Origin: Rhinopomastus cyanomelas
Taxonomy: Eukaryota > Chordata > Aves > Bucerotiformes > Rhinopomastidae
Assembly: GCA_013400115.1 (NCBI GenBank)
Contig: VXBP01004023.1
Location: 1 to 64,000 of the forward strand
Direction of reading: 5' to 3'
Length of the DNA: 64,000 bases
The stretch's first letter is position 1. Each line of letters starts with the position of its first letter. Positions 1 through 9,312 of this stretch are shown here, piece after piece. The position numbers and the translations under genes are program-made. Under the pieces are notes generated by a model. That model searched no databases, was not told the origin of the DNA, and saw nothing but the letters and a program-made list of their open reading frames with translations.

Positions 1-32
1 CCAATCTGTAGTGATTCTATGATTCTATGAGT
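1..32 (+). repeat. CR1: CR1 LINE 3' terminus (cut by window edge)
   Basis: The first bases match the extreme 3' end of a CR1: a CCAATC block followed by about two ATTCTATG-type units. The rest of the element lies outside the window. It abuts an older antisense CR1 piece. Confidence 0.85.
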
Positions 33-145
33 CTAAATCCCTCAACACCTCATTGAAACAAACTTTAAACACTTTCAGGGATGGTGACTCAACCACCTCT
101 TCAGGCCATTCCAATCTGGACAATCTCTCATACAAACAGAGACAA
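33..145 (-). repeat. CR1: Old CR1 fragment, internal 3' part
   Basis: Read on the minus strand this resembles the CR1 stretch encoding the C-terminal end of ORF2 (landmark GGGATGGTGACTC near 79-91, then a CCATTCCAAT block). It is clearly diverged, and its 3' UTR is missing where the plus-strand CR1 tail abuts it. An older copy interrupted by the plus-strand insertion is the simplest reading. Confidence 0.6.
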
Positions 146-744
146 ACTGCAAAGTGCAGAAAGTCTGATCGAGAACTACAGTGTGTTCAGAGGATCCTGT
201 GTAGATTTGGATCCTCTGTAGATCTGAAGTACAATGGAGATTCAAGGGTCTTTTTTGAGTTAACAAAATTCCCATCCTGAATGCACAAGGAATACTTCTA
301 GGAAGCCTTTCAGCAGTTTCACTTGATCCTGACACCACTCTCCCCATCAGAGCTCATGCAAAACACAGGAAATGTAATTAATAGTGCTAAAGCTTTCATA
401 ATCTTAATAACACAGAAAGGCTGAAATAACAATGTTTACTCCAGCTTTGTTATAATCATGAAGTGTAAATAATAATCAGGCACTGAATTTAGGCTTGAAT
501 ATGTCATTGTATTTCTTTGCAACAGAACTATGTAATTACATTCTAATATATGTATTGTATTCAAATTGTGCTCTAATTTAGAGAATCTTTATACTTTTGA
601 TAAAGCGATGACATATGAATAAAATCCTCTCCACTTAACCACCAGATGGTCTTGAAAAGCAGAGGTTTGAATGCATCAAGCCTTCTCCATTATAAACATT
701 CCACACTCAGCTTTATCTCCTTTTTCCTAACTTCATCTCAGAAG
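146..744. other. Single-copy AT-rich DNA, no gene seen
   Basis: No coding or RNA gene is recognisable. A short tandem pair lies at 192-206 and 209-223 (GGATCCTGTGTAGAT and GGATCCTCTGTAGAT, 14 of 15 identical, period 17). The rest is AT-rich sequence without repeat signature. Confidence 0.6.
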
Positions 745-1110
745 TCACAGAATCACAGAACATTAGGCATTGGAAGGGACCTCAAAAGACCAGCTAGTCC
801 AGTCCTGCCACACCATGACCACCTAGACCAAGTCACACATGAACACATCAAGGCAGGTTTTAAAAGTCTCCCGAGAAGGAGACTCCACAATCCCCCTGGG
901 CAGCCCATTCAAGTGTTCTGTGACCCTCACCATGAAGAAGTTCTGTCTCATATTGATGTGGAACCTCCTCTGTTCCAGCTCACACTCATTGCCCCTTCTT
1001 CTATCACTAGATGACACTGAGCAGAGCCTGGCTCCATCCTCCTGACATCCACCCTTCACATTAATGGGGTTACCCTTCACTCTCCTTTTCTTCAAGCTAA
1101 AGAGACCCTA
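745..1110 (-). repeat. CR1: CR1 LINE, 5'-truncated, 3' UTR plus ORF2 C-terminus
   Basis: The element starts on its 3' side with CACAGAATCACAGAA units and the 3' UTR (TTGGAAGGGACCTC). It continues into the antisense of the ORF2 C-terminal region up to the AAGCTAAAGAGACCC landmark. Compared with other copies here it lacks about 13 bp of the TATTTATAAACATTAATG block near 1065. It is decayed and not coding. Confidence 0.93.
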
Positions 1111-2373
1111 AAAGACCCCTAAAAGTCAGGCTTCTTTTTCAGCTAAATAGCTTGTTTTTCCACTGCCATCAACAGCATCATTTTTCCAGACATTATCAAT
1201 GAGTGCAAGAAGGTGTTCCATATATTCTTATTCCTTTAGAATAAGGTGTTTCCAAGGTGACTGTACCCAGGAGATCTACTAACAACCAAAAGTGGCACAT
1301 AATCTAACTTCTATTTTAAAATTTCTTTTCCAAAGGGAAGAAGAATTGCATTCCCACAAACTTTTTCCTTCGTAACTCTGTCAGTGTCTTTAACAAAATC
1401 AAGGAATTCAAAATGTAATGCTGAGACTTTATATATCATCATGCTGGCAACAGATAGAGAGGGCGTAGTGAGACGTACTGTATTACAATGTTAAGCTCTA
1501 GCTCAAAAGAAAGAAATTGGGTAAAACTTGGTTAGGTTTTGTGGATAGTCAGACTGTTTCAGATCCAATAAGATCCAGCACAAACTTCTGTCCAACTGTC
1601 AAACCAAACCTGCACAGGCATTTGAAAATAAACCTTATTTTTTGTTGTTTGAGATGGTTTTCAAATGGCTGGAGAATATTTCAGTTGTAAGATAAAAACA
1701 TGTTTTAGAACTTTTGTCACTCAACCGTATGAAACTTTGTGTTGGATTGTGTCAGGAGAACTTAATGCCATCAGGTAGGCCAAGGTTAACCCTGCCAGGT
1801 TCCGGCAGGGTTAACCCTCCCCTATGATACCCAGAGGTAAAATGAAACAACTGCCATTGCAATTACTTATGCAAACGTTTACACAGGTTCTCATGCATAG
1901 AACCACAGTGCTCATCTTATACCAAAAGTTTTTAAATACAGCCTCCTGCAAATTCTTAGGTTTCAGTAAAATGACAAAAAAAGTCTACATGAGAGGTCTT
2001 TGGGGGACCCATGTCAGTAAGCAGCTGAATGGAACATAAAATTTTTTGTGAAATGCTAGTAGAGTTTTAAAACAGACAAAGCATGTACTACAAAGTAATT
2101 TTTTAATAGCTTCTCTGTTGACAACTGACGTCTGAAAAAAATGAAAGAGAACAGTTACTACTATCCTCAGAAGGAAGGCAGTAGAAATGCAGCAGCTGGA
2201 TCATGGTCACACACTAAACATTTTGCACATATTGTAATAAGGACAATGGGGACAAAATAATCTCTGTCGTGTTCCATGCTTTCTCTGTCCTTCCTTCAAA
2301 GCATGACAAAGCAGTGTCTCAACAAGTCCATTCAGGATTTCATCACCAAACTAAGATGACCTGTGCACAATTT
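1111..2373. other. Single-copy DNA, no gene seen
   Basis: AT-rich sequence without a recognisable gene or interspersed repeat. It contains the perfect hairpin listed separately at 1784-1816. A short frame at 1824-2039 has no recognisable domain and is not supported as a gene. Confidence 0.6.
1784..1816. repeat. Perfect 13-bp inverted repeat (hairpin)
   Basis: GGTTAACCCTGCC at 1784-1796 is the exact reverse complement of GGCAGGGTTAACC at 1804-1816, with a 7-nt loop. Each arm holds a GTTAAC palindrome. The arms are much more GC-rich than the surroundings. Function unknown: it may form a cruciform or hairpin, or may be chance. Confidence 0.8.
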
Positions 2374-2454
2374 ATAGAATCATAGAATCATTATGGATTG
2401 GAAGGGACCTCAAAAGATCTTCTAGTCCAATCCCCCTGCCACAGCAGGATCACC
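2374..2454 (-). repeat. CR1: Very short young CR1 3' end, nested in older CR1
   Basis: Only the terminal octamers and the 3' UTR are present (ATAGAATCATAGAATCA to CAGCAGGATCACCAG). It stops after about 80 bp and runs straight into the 3' UTR of an older minus-strand CR1. The older copy lacks its own terminal octamers, which suggests insertion at or into its 3' end. Confidence 0.85.
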
Positions 2455-3110
2455 AGCGTTAGAAGGGACCACAGGATCATCCAGTTCCAACTCCCCTGCC
2501 ATGGCAGGGACACCCCACCCTACATCAGGCTGGCCAGAGCCTCATCCAGCCTGGCCTTAAACACCTCCAAGGACGGGACCTCCACCACCTCCCTGGGCAA
2601 CCCATGTCAAGCTCTCACCACTCTCACAGTGAAGAACTTCCTCCTGACATAAAATCTAAATCTAACGATCTTCAGCGTTGCTCCATTTCCCCTAGTTCTG
2701 TTGCTACCTGACATCCTAAAAAGCCACTCCGTAGCCATTTTGTAGGCCCCCTTCAGATACTGGAAGGNGCAGGACCTTACACTTGGTCTTGTTGAACCCC
2801 ATCAGGTTGGCTTGTGTCCACCTCTCCAGCTTGTCCAGGTCCCTCTGGATGGCATCCCTGCCATCCAGAGTGTCTTCTGCACCACACAGCTTGGTGTCAT
2901 CAGCAACCTTGCTGAGGGTGCACTCAATGCCTCTGTCCATGTCACTGACAAAGATGTTGAACAAGACTGGTCCCAGGACTGATCCCTGAGGGACTCCGCT
3001 TGTCACTGGCCTCCACTTGGACATGGACCCATCGACAGCCACTCTCCGGGTATGGCCATCAAGCCAGTTCTTTACCCATCTAGTGGTCCACCCATTAAAA
3101 CTACTCACAC
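2455..3110 (-). repeat. CR1: Older CR1 LINE with RT remnant and a single-N join
   Basis: Minus-strand CR1 from its 3' UTR (CATCCAGTTCCAACTCCCC) through the ORF2 C-terminus, then a single N at 2768, then the RT palm region. About 350-400 bp that normally separate these two regions are missing at the N, so the join is either a deletion or a collapsed assembly. CR1 similarity fades near 3110. Confidence 0.88.
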
Positions 3111-3135
3111 CTAACACAGGAGTTGTACCTACCAT
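2716..3135 (-). pseudogene. CR1 ORF2: CR1 ORF2 reverse-transcriptase fragment
   Basis: The minus-strand frame encodes part of a CR1 reverse transcriptase: SGVPQGSVLGPVLF (RT motif B region), then KVADDTKL, where the usual FADD catalytic box (motif C) has become VADD, then AIQRDLDKLERW. It has no endonuclease and no complete thumb, and it crosses the N at 2768 into unrelated frame. This is a dead fragment. The first 10 or so residues are probably outside the element. Confidence 0.85.
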
Positions 3136-4937
3136 CCTCTACATCGAGTGCCAGGCTCCAGCACTCATTGCAACCACCTTCCTGAAGATCTGCATGCTTG
3201 TGTGTGGCCTCTGTTTGGTGCCCACTGTTTTTCTACTGGCCTTTGTCCCAGTAGTCACCACGTTTTACGGTAACCACATTTTTTTTTTTTCCCCACCTGT
3301 CAGCAAAAGGCCAGAGGCACCTCCTGATCTCGCAGCACATGAACAGGCTTCTGCTTGCTTGTCCCATGGGTTCCACTGCAACCCCTCCCCTTCTACGTCA
3401 CTGTGCTCAGGCAACCAGAGCCTGCTGCCCCTCCTCCTCTACTCAGGTGCTCCGCAGTGGGTAGCTCTCCTTAACCCGAAAAGAGTCAACAAAAAGCCAA
3501 AAACAAGCTCCCAGAGCAAAGCTGGTCGCCCTGCCTCCTGTTCTCGCAGCACGCGCACGGGATTCACTGGAAGGGTAAGAACTGTTTGAGATCAAACTAC
3601 CAATTATTCGCATGAGGCTGGAGTATCATATTATTGTGTTAGATAAACACCATAATATCTACCTGCCCTTCTCATCGCAGCCCAAAGAACAAGAAGTTCA
3701 CAATCCTTTGTCCAATTTCACGCCTTGCCTCTGTCTCTCCTCACAGTATTCCAGTACACACACTTTATTTTGGGATATAAAAATCCTCAAAGATAACAGC
3801 TGACAGTTCAGAGATGGCATCAATCATTTCTTCCAGTCTATCACACCCAGTGCACAGTGTGTCACCAGCCCTTCCACTGTGTGGGGTTTTCATGACTTTG
3901 ATAACAGACACTGCCCCAAAAATGAAAGCTATGTTTGAAGCCATGCAGAGTTTGAACCCTGAATCCACCAGTATCAGTTCGTAACGAATTCTTCACTTTT
4001 GAAATAAAGCAATGTGATGTCATACACCAAAATAAATACTTCTCTATTTAAAATCAGTAAGTTCCTCTACTGTCTCTGTACGTGTTTAGTAAAACAGGTA
4101 CTCAGAGACACTACGAATGAGACACAGAATGATGAATTTTGTGATCTTTAGGTACATTTAGAGTAATGTAAGACACCTGAGATTTTTTTCTATAGAATAA
4201 AAAAAACTGCAGTAGCTTCTTCCTTCGCTATAGTGAAGGGCTGGAGGAAAAAGATGATCAATAGCTCCCTGGGGAACAGAGTACAGACAGAAAGGTAGGA
4301 GAAATATCCAGGCAGAGTAGTTACACCTGATAGGCTAAGACATAATTTTAGGTTTGATAGGGACCCTGTAGCTCTCCCCAGCTTCCTGATTCTCCAAGCA
4401 GACAGAGACCAGTCACTGATCATCACCACCACAACATCCCATTCTGTGTTTTCCACAATGATAAGTCCTGACTACATGGAAAGGAAGCAACTCTGGATGC
4501 CTAGTGAAGCAGAATCATGAGAGGATGTACTACAGAAACTTTTGCTTCTAAGACTACAGCTAGAGTCTTGGCCCTTGGAGCTAAGGTTATGTGGCCTTTG
4601 ACACACCAGTGACATTTAGACAGATTTGCTTCTAGAGAAAAATGTCAGGTGTAGAAAATTAATGAACAGGGAGGACAAAGGTGTCTAAGAAATGTTTTTA
4701 ATGCCATGGGAAATTCAAAGGGTGAGCTTATAATTTAGATTTCTTTTTCAGTGGATATAGAATTTGAGGTGGTATGCAAAGCAATTGCTGAGACTATGGA
4801 AGGAGTTATGCAAAAAACTACACCACCTGTTTTTTCTTTGGTATTTATGGCACCTCTGAATTACATGCAAATATTCACTGTCTAGTTTACGCACAGAGGT
4901 AGTTATGCTCTCTGTGCTTGGTGTTCATTCTTGATAC
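3111..4937. other. Single-copy DNA with an exon-like GC-richer island
   Basis: Single-copy sequence. Positions 3304-3574 are GC- and CpG-richer than average and are listed separately. From 3600 onward it returns to AT-rich DNA with no recognisable gene. Confidence 0.55.
3304..3574 (+). other. Exon-like segment between consensus splice signals (speculative)
   Basis: A run of T and C ends in CCACCTGTCAG (acceptor-like, ending 3303), and a donor-like GG|GTAAGA follows 3574, bracketing 271 bp. The frame through it is open with no domain I recognise. The segment carries several CpGs, unlike its surroundings, and a near-direct repeat (3320-3350 and 3534-3564, sharing TCTCGCAGCAC). It could be a non-coding RNA exon, a decayed exon or chance. 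Confidence 0.2.
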
Positions 4938-5163
4938 ACCAGAGGAGGGTCAGATTGGATCTGAGGAGAAACTTCTTCACAGAAAGAGTAGGGAGGCCTT
5001 GGAACAGGCTGCCTGGGAAGGGGGTGGAGGCACCATCCCTGCAGGAGTTCAACAAACGAGCAGACAGGGTGTTTCAGGAGGTGGGTTAGTGGTTGGGGGT
5101 TGTACAGTGGACAGTTGGACTTGATGATTGAAGGTCTTTCCCAACCTTGATGATTCCATGAGA
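4938..5163 (+). repeat. CR1: CR1 LINE 3' end, distinct subfamily
   Basis: Plus-strand CR1 from the GAGGAGAAACTTCTTCAC block to the 3' end (TTCCCAACCTTGATGATTCC). Its 3' region (TTAGTGGTTGGGGGTTGTAC, GACAGTTGGACTTGATGATT) differs from most copies here. The closest relative in the window is the minus-strand copy at 27619-27982. The terminal octamer is barely repeated. Confidence 0.88.
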
Positions 5164-5575
5164 TTTGATGTTTGTTGATTACCATGTGTGCAAGCAGACC
5201 TCTAAGACGTATGGACTTTCATCCTTGACTAGATGATTGAAAGTTGTAAACAGAATCTTCTAAAACAGAATAATTTACAAACTTTATTAAAAGGCAAAAA
5301 ACCACCAGAGATGTCACACAAATTTAATTGCTCTTGGATTTTTTGTTGTTGCTATTCATACACAAACAAAATGTAGTTCATCTGCATTAACTTGAACATG
5401 TGGGAACCAGAGAAAACTTGTTTTCTGGAATGTTTATTAGTTTAAGGAAACCTACCCTGTGTCTTTTACTCACCCATCTGGCTCTAGTAGCCAGATGCAT
5501 AAGAGACGAAGGAACATGCATTTTGGCATTACATTTTTGCAGCATTTATGAACATAAATGCTCTCCTCTTCTTTC
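5164..5575. other. Single-copy AT-rich DNA, nothing recognised
   Basis: No gene, RNA or repeat signature seen. Confidence 0.6.
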
Positions 5576-5948
5576 AGAGAAGAGGAGACTGAGGGGTGAC
5601 CTCATTAATGTCTATAAATATTTGAGGGGTGGGTGTCAGGAGGATGGAGCTGGGCTGTTCTTGGTGTCAAGTAGTGATAGGACGAGGGGCAATGGTTGTA
5701 AGCTGGAACATAGGAGGTTCCACATCAACCTGAGAAGGAACTTCTTCACAGTGAGGGTGACGGAGCACTGGAACAGGCTGCCCAGGGGGGTTGTGGAGTC
5801 TCCTTCACTGGAGATATTCAAGACCTGACTGGATAAGTTCCTGTGTGACTTGGTTTAGGTGATCCTGCTGTTGCAGGCAGATTGGACTGGATGATCTTTC
5901 GAGGTCCCTGCCAATCCGTAGTGATTCTATGATTCTATGATTCTATAA
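5576..5948 (+). repeat. CR1: Young CR1 LINE, 5'-truncated
   Basis: Starts at AGAGAAGAGGAGACTGAGGG and runs through the ORF2 C-terminus to a clean 3' end with three ATTCTATG-type units. The encoded peptide (EDGAGLFLVSSSDRTRGNG, then RRNFFTVRVTEHWNRLPRG) is nearly the same as in the copy at 37416-38417, so it is young. The frame stops early at about 5826, where AAGACCTGA replaces AAGACCCGA, a CpG-type change turning Arg into stop. Confidence 0.95.
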
Positions 5949-6439
5949 TTGTGGATTTCAGAGAGCTAATTTCAAAACCAGAAGGATAATTAATTTGATA
6001 AAAAAGTACAAATCATATACTCATTAGATTGTATCTTGATTTCTATTAAGACTGAATATCTAATCAACAAAAGAACTTAATTTCACCAGAATGCCTCATG
6101 TACTTCATTATTCTTCAGAAGTTCACAGCATAGGTGCTACCTTTCTCGTGTTTAAAACCACATATTAAATGTATTTTCAAGAGTATTTTGAATAAAACCA
6201 GAGGGGAAAAACATCTATTGAGTTTTCTACATTACTGTTACACCTACTTTCCTTCCGTTTAAACTGAAAATCCTGTAAATTCAACATTTCCATCTGTAGA
6301 TAGTGGGAAATAATTTTGATCTTTACAGACATTCTTGTTCAGATATTCAGCACCATTATTCTGGCAAAGATTCTTGTTTAATATGGTGTAGATATATAAA
6401 ACATCAAATCAACCCCACATAATAGGATTGCTGGAAGGG
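5949..6439. other. Single-copy AT-rich DNA, nothing recognised
   Basis: No gene, RNA or repeat signature seen. Confidence 0.6.
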
Positions 6440-6954
6440 CTGGATTGAAGAACTGTATCCAGTTTTGGGCTCCCCAATTCAAGAGAGATAGGAATCTACT
6501 GGAGACAGTCCAACAGACAGTTACAAGGATGATTAAAGACTTGAGCATCTCCCCTGTAAAGAACAACTGAGAAAACTGCTGCCGTTTAGTCTGAAGAAGA
6601 GAAGGCGGAGAAGGATCTTATTAATTTCTATAAATATCTGATGGGTAGGTGTCAAGTAGAAGGGGCTAGTCTCTTTGCTGTGATGCCCAGTAACAGGACA
6701 AGGAATAACAAGGATAAACTTGAACACAGAAGGTTTCACCTCAACACAAGGAGAAATTTCTTTACTGGGAGGGTGACAGAACCCTGGAACAGGCTGCCCA
6801 GAGAGGGTGGGGAGTCTCCTCTGAAGACTTTCAAAACCTGTCTGGATGCATTCCTACGTGGCCTGTCCTAGGGGATTCTGCTATGGCAGGAGGGTTGGAC
6901 TCTGTAGAGGTCCCTTCCAACCCCTAACATCTGATGATTCTATGATTCTGTGAT
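6440..6954 (+). repeat. CR1: CR1 LINE, 5'-truncated, moderately old
   Basis: Begins within the ORF2 C-terminal half (TATCCAGTTTTGGGCTCCCC, then CAAGAGAGATAGGAATCTAC) and ends with GATTCTATGATTCTGTGATG. Frames are broken by small indels; the best remaining piece (6641-6871) encodes the RRNFFTGRVTEPWNRLPREG-type end of ORF2. Confidence 0.94.
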
Positions 6955-7918
6955 GGCAGCATCACCAGAAGTCATAAAACAGGATGAGGTTGGCAACAAA
7001 GTAGGAGAGCAATAGTGAAAAAAAGACTGAAAACCAAAGGGAACATCATCCTATGATCCTATGATCATCATCATTAGTGAAAGTTCCGGAGAGCACTGTG
7101 AGGTTTGGAAGGTAAAATCTTTTCAATAAAAAGGAAGTGAGCAGGGCATACTTGTTAACTTGTTACTGGAGTGTATTATTGTGAAAAACTGTGAAGCAAC
7201 AATAAACTAAGTTTGTCTAAATTATTCTTTCAGATCCCACTGAGGAGCAAAGCGCCACAGAGGTAATACAGGGTACGGTAAGGATGGGCTACAGCAGTAT
7301 ATTGCGGTTACAGATCATGCCCCTGTCATTGAAAATGAAAGCCTTAAAAGTAAAATACACGAGTTGCCACTTGTACAGACAGCACAGATACTTTTCACTT
7401 TCATAATAACATAGCTCTGCCCTTACACAGGTTAATTACAACTTGTGAGGGCAAAGGGAAAACTCTTCTTTGAAAAATATTACAGTAATCTTTTCTGCTT
7501 GCCATAGAGCTAATCCATCAGCTGCAAAGCTGCTTTTTTCCTAAGGAACTCCTCCAACCCATAGCAAAGTCAAAAGTCAGACTGGCAAAGGGAACTAGCT
7601 TTGAGGTCTTAAGAACTTTCGACCCCTGACACCATCTCGGTTGATGATGGGCTTCGAGGGTCTAGATTTCTTAACACTGGTTTCATTTCCTCCTCCTTTG
7701 AAAGAAGCGGACTGGAAAAAGGTATCTTTTTGACACGTTTGTCTAAAGAATAAGTACTACGGCTGACAGCTCTACTCCTGAAGCATAATGGCACCTCTTC
7801 AATGCAGAAATAAATTCTACCTAGCATGACCTGTTTCGAGTTAGACTGAGACTAAGGCATGAACCTCTTTAAGCACCAAGAACTTACTCTAGTCTTACCA
7901 GCTTCCATCTTTCAAAAG
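6955..7918. other. Single-copy DNA; source of a copied block
   Basis: No gene recognised. Positions 7640-7751 recur almost exactly at 8005-8116 inside a fragment bounded by single Ns (listed separately). A short (CAT)n/(ATGATCCT) patch lies near 7045-7075. Confidence 0.55.
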
Positions 7919-8191
7919 AAGGTTGTGGAGTCTCCTTCTCTGGAGACTTTCAGAACCCACCTGTGCAGCCTGTCCTACGTGATCCTGCTTTGGCAGGGGG
8001 TTNAGTTGATGATGGGCTTCGAGGGTCTACATTTCTTAACACTGGTTTCATTTTCTCCTCCTTTGAAAGAAGCGGACTGGAAAAAGGTCTCTTTTTGACA
8101 CGTTTGTCTAAAGAATGAATAAAGACCCTGTACTCAGCACTTAGGGAGGCNTTCTAGATGTCCCTTCCAACTCTAACATTCTACGAGTCTT
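7919..8191 (+). repeat. CR1: CR1 3' fragment split by an N-bounded patch
   Basis: CR1 sequence at 7919-8002 (GGTTGTGGAGTCTCCTTCTC to TGGCAGGGGGTT) continues in register at 8152-8191 (CTAGATGTCCCTTCCAACTC to the 3' end). The 147 bp between the two Ns (8003 and 8151) are not CR1 at this point of the element and come from neighbouring sequence. Confidence 0.85.
8004..8150. other. Probable misassembled patch: chimera of two nearby sequences
   Basis: Positions 8005-8116 repeat 7640-7751 with only a few differences over 112 bp. Positions 8115-8150 repeat 8758-8793. The two parts join at a shared AT. The patch has single Ns on both sides (8003, 8151) and interrupts a CR1 in mid-3' UTR. This is the expected look of a short misplaced contig. 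A true local duplication is possible but less likely. Confidence 0.8.
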
Positions 8192-8766
8192 TAACTCTAG
8201 AGCCTTATCTCCAGAGACTCTTCAGGCATGCATATATTAAAAAAATCTGGCCCCTGTCAAAATAATTACTCCCAAAAATGAAGCTGCCCCACCTATCTCC
8301 CACCATCTGGGTGGAGATAGAAAAGAATGAGCAAATAGTATAAAACATAAGAGTAATCACTCATGAACCCTAAATTACTTTACATTTACCTTCTTGAAAG
8401 GTTGTGGTTTGGAAGTGAGAGAAGCAGAATTTTCAGCTGAGGGACAGAGGACAATGAGAAAGAAGGGTACAAAGGCTGTATCTTATTTAGGACACATGGG
8501 GTGAGTAGGTGGAGAGGGTGGGAGGAAAGAAATGCAGAGCAGAGGAAGAGTAGGATGAGTGGTGAAGGACACAGGCAAAATGAATAAAAAAATACTTGTA
8601 GCATAAGTAAGAGCTGTAGCTACAAGCCCAGGATGAGCCTTCCCAGTTTCCTGTATCTCCTTACACAATGTACTGAAAGGAACCAGGAGTGCTTTTGGGA
8701 ATTAGTGCAGTAACTGTACAGTAACTGCTTGAAGAAAGGAACATTAGTCATGAGTTCATGAATAAA
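8192..8766. other. Single-copy, purine-rich in part
   Basis: No gene seen. Positions 8400-8580 have a strong purine bias on the plus strand. The minus-strand frames here are shadows of that bias. Confidence 0.55.
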
Positions 8767-9312
8767 GACCCTGTACTCAGCACTTAGGGAGGCCTCGTCT
8801 TGAGTACTCCATCCAGTTTTAGGCACCTCAATACAAGAAAACCATTGAGACACTGGAGTGGGTGCAGAGAAGGACAACAAGGCTAGTGAAAAACCTGGAG
8901 GGCAGGTCTGATGAGGAGCGGCTGAGGAAACTGAGGTTGTTTAGCCTGGAGAAAAGGAGGTTGAGGGGAGACCTTACTGCTCTTTACAGCTACCTGAAAG
9001 AAGGTGTAGATAGGTGAGGGTCAGTCTCTTCTCCCAAGTCACCAGTGAAGACACAAGAGGGAATGACCTCAAGTTGTTCCAGGGGAGGATTAGATTGGAC
9101 ATTAGGAAGAATGTCTTCCCTGACAGAGAGGCCAGAGATTGGAACAGGCTGCCCAGGGAGAAGGTGGAGTCACCATCCTGTAGGTGTTCAAAAACCGTGC
9201 AAATGTGGCACTTGGGAACATGGCTTAGTGGGCAGGGTGGGGTTAGGTTTACAGTTGGACTGGATGATCTTGGAAGTCTCTTCCAACCTTACTGATTCCA
9301 TGATTCTATGAC
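8767..9312 (+). repeat. CR1: CR1 LINE, 5'-truncated
   Basis: Starts within the sequence for the CR1 LYSAL/EYC region (CTGTACTCAGCACTTAGGGA) and runs through GAGGAGCGGCTGAGGAAACT, the GATTAGATTGGACATTAGGA block and GTTGGACTGGATGATCTTGG to a 3' end with GATTCCATGATTCTATGACT. An older subfamily than the copy at 5576. Coding frames are broken. Confidence 0.94.

Noticed and set aside
3017..3303. Plus-strand open frame running into the exon-like block
   Set aside because: Its first part is the antisense of the CR1 RT fragment at 2455-3110 and has no independent coding signal.
5920..5948. Short direct repeats at many sites that could be mistaken for CRISPR or microsatellite arrays
   Set aside because: They are the CR1 terminal octamers (two to four units of ATTCTATG type), always attached to a CR1 3' UTR and without spacers.
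7640..8116. A genuine 112-bp tandem duplication
   Set aside because: The second copy lies between single Ns, is fused to a piece from 8758-8793 and interrupts a CR1, so misassembly explains it better.
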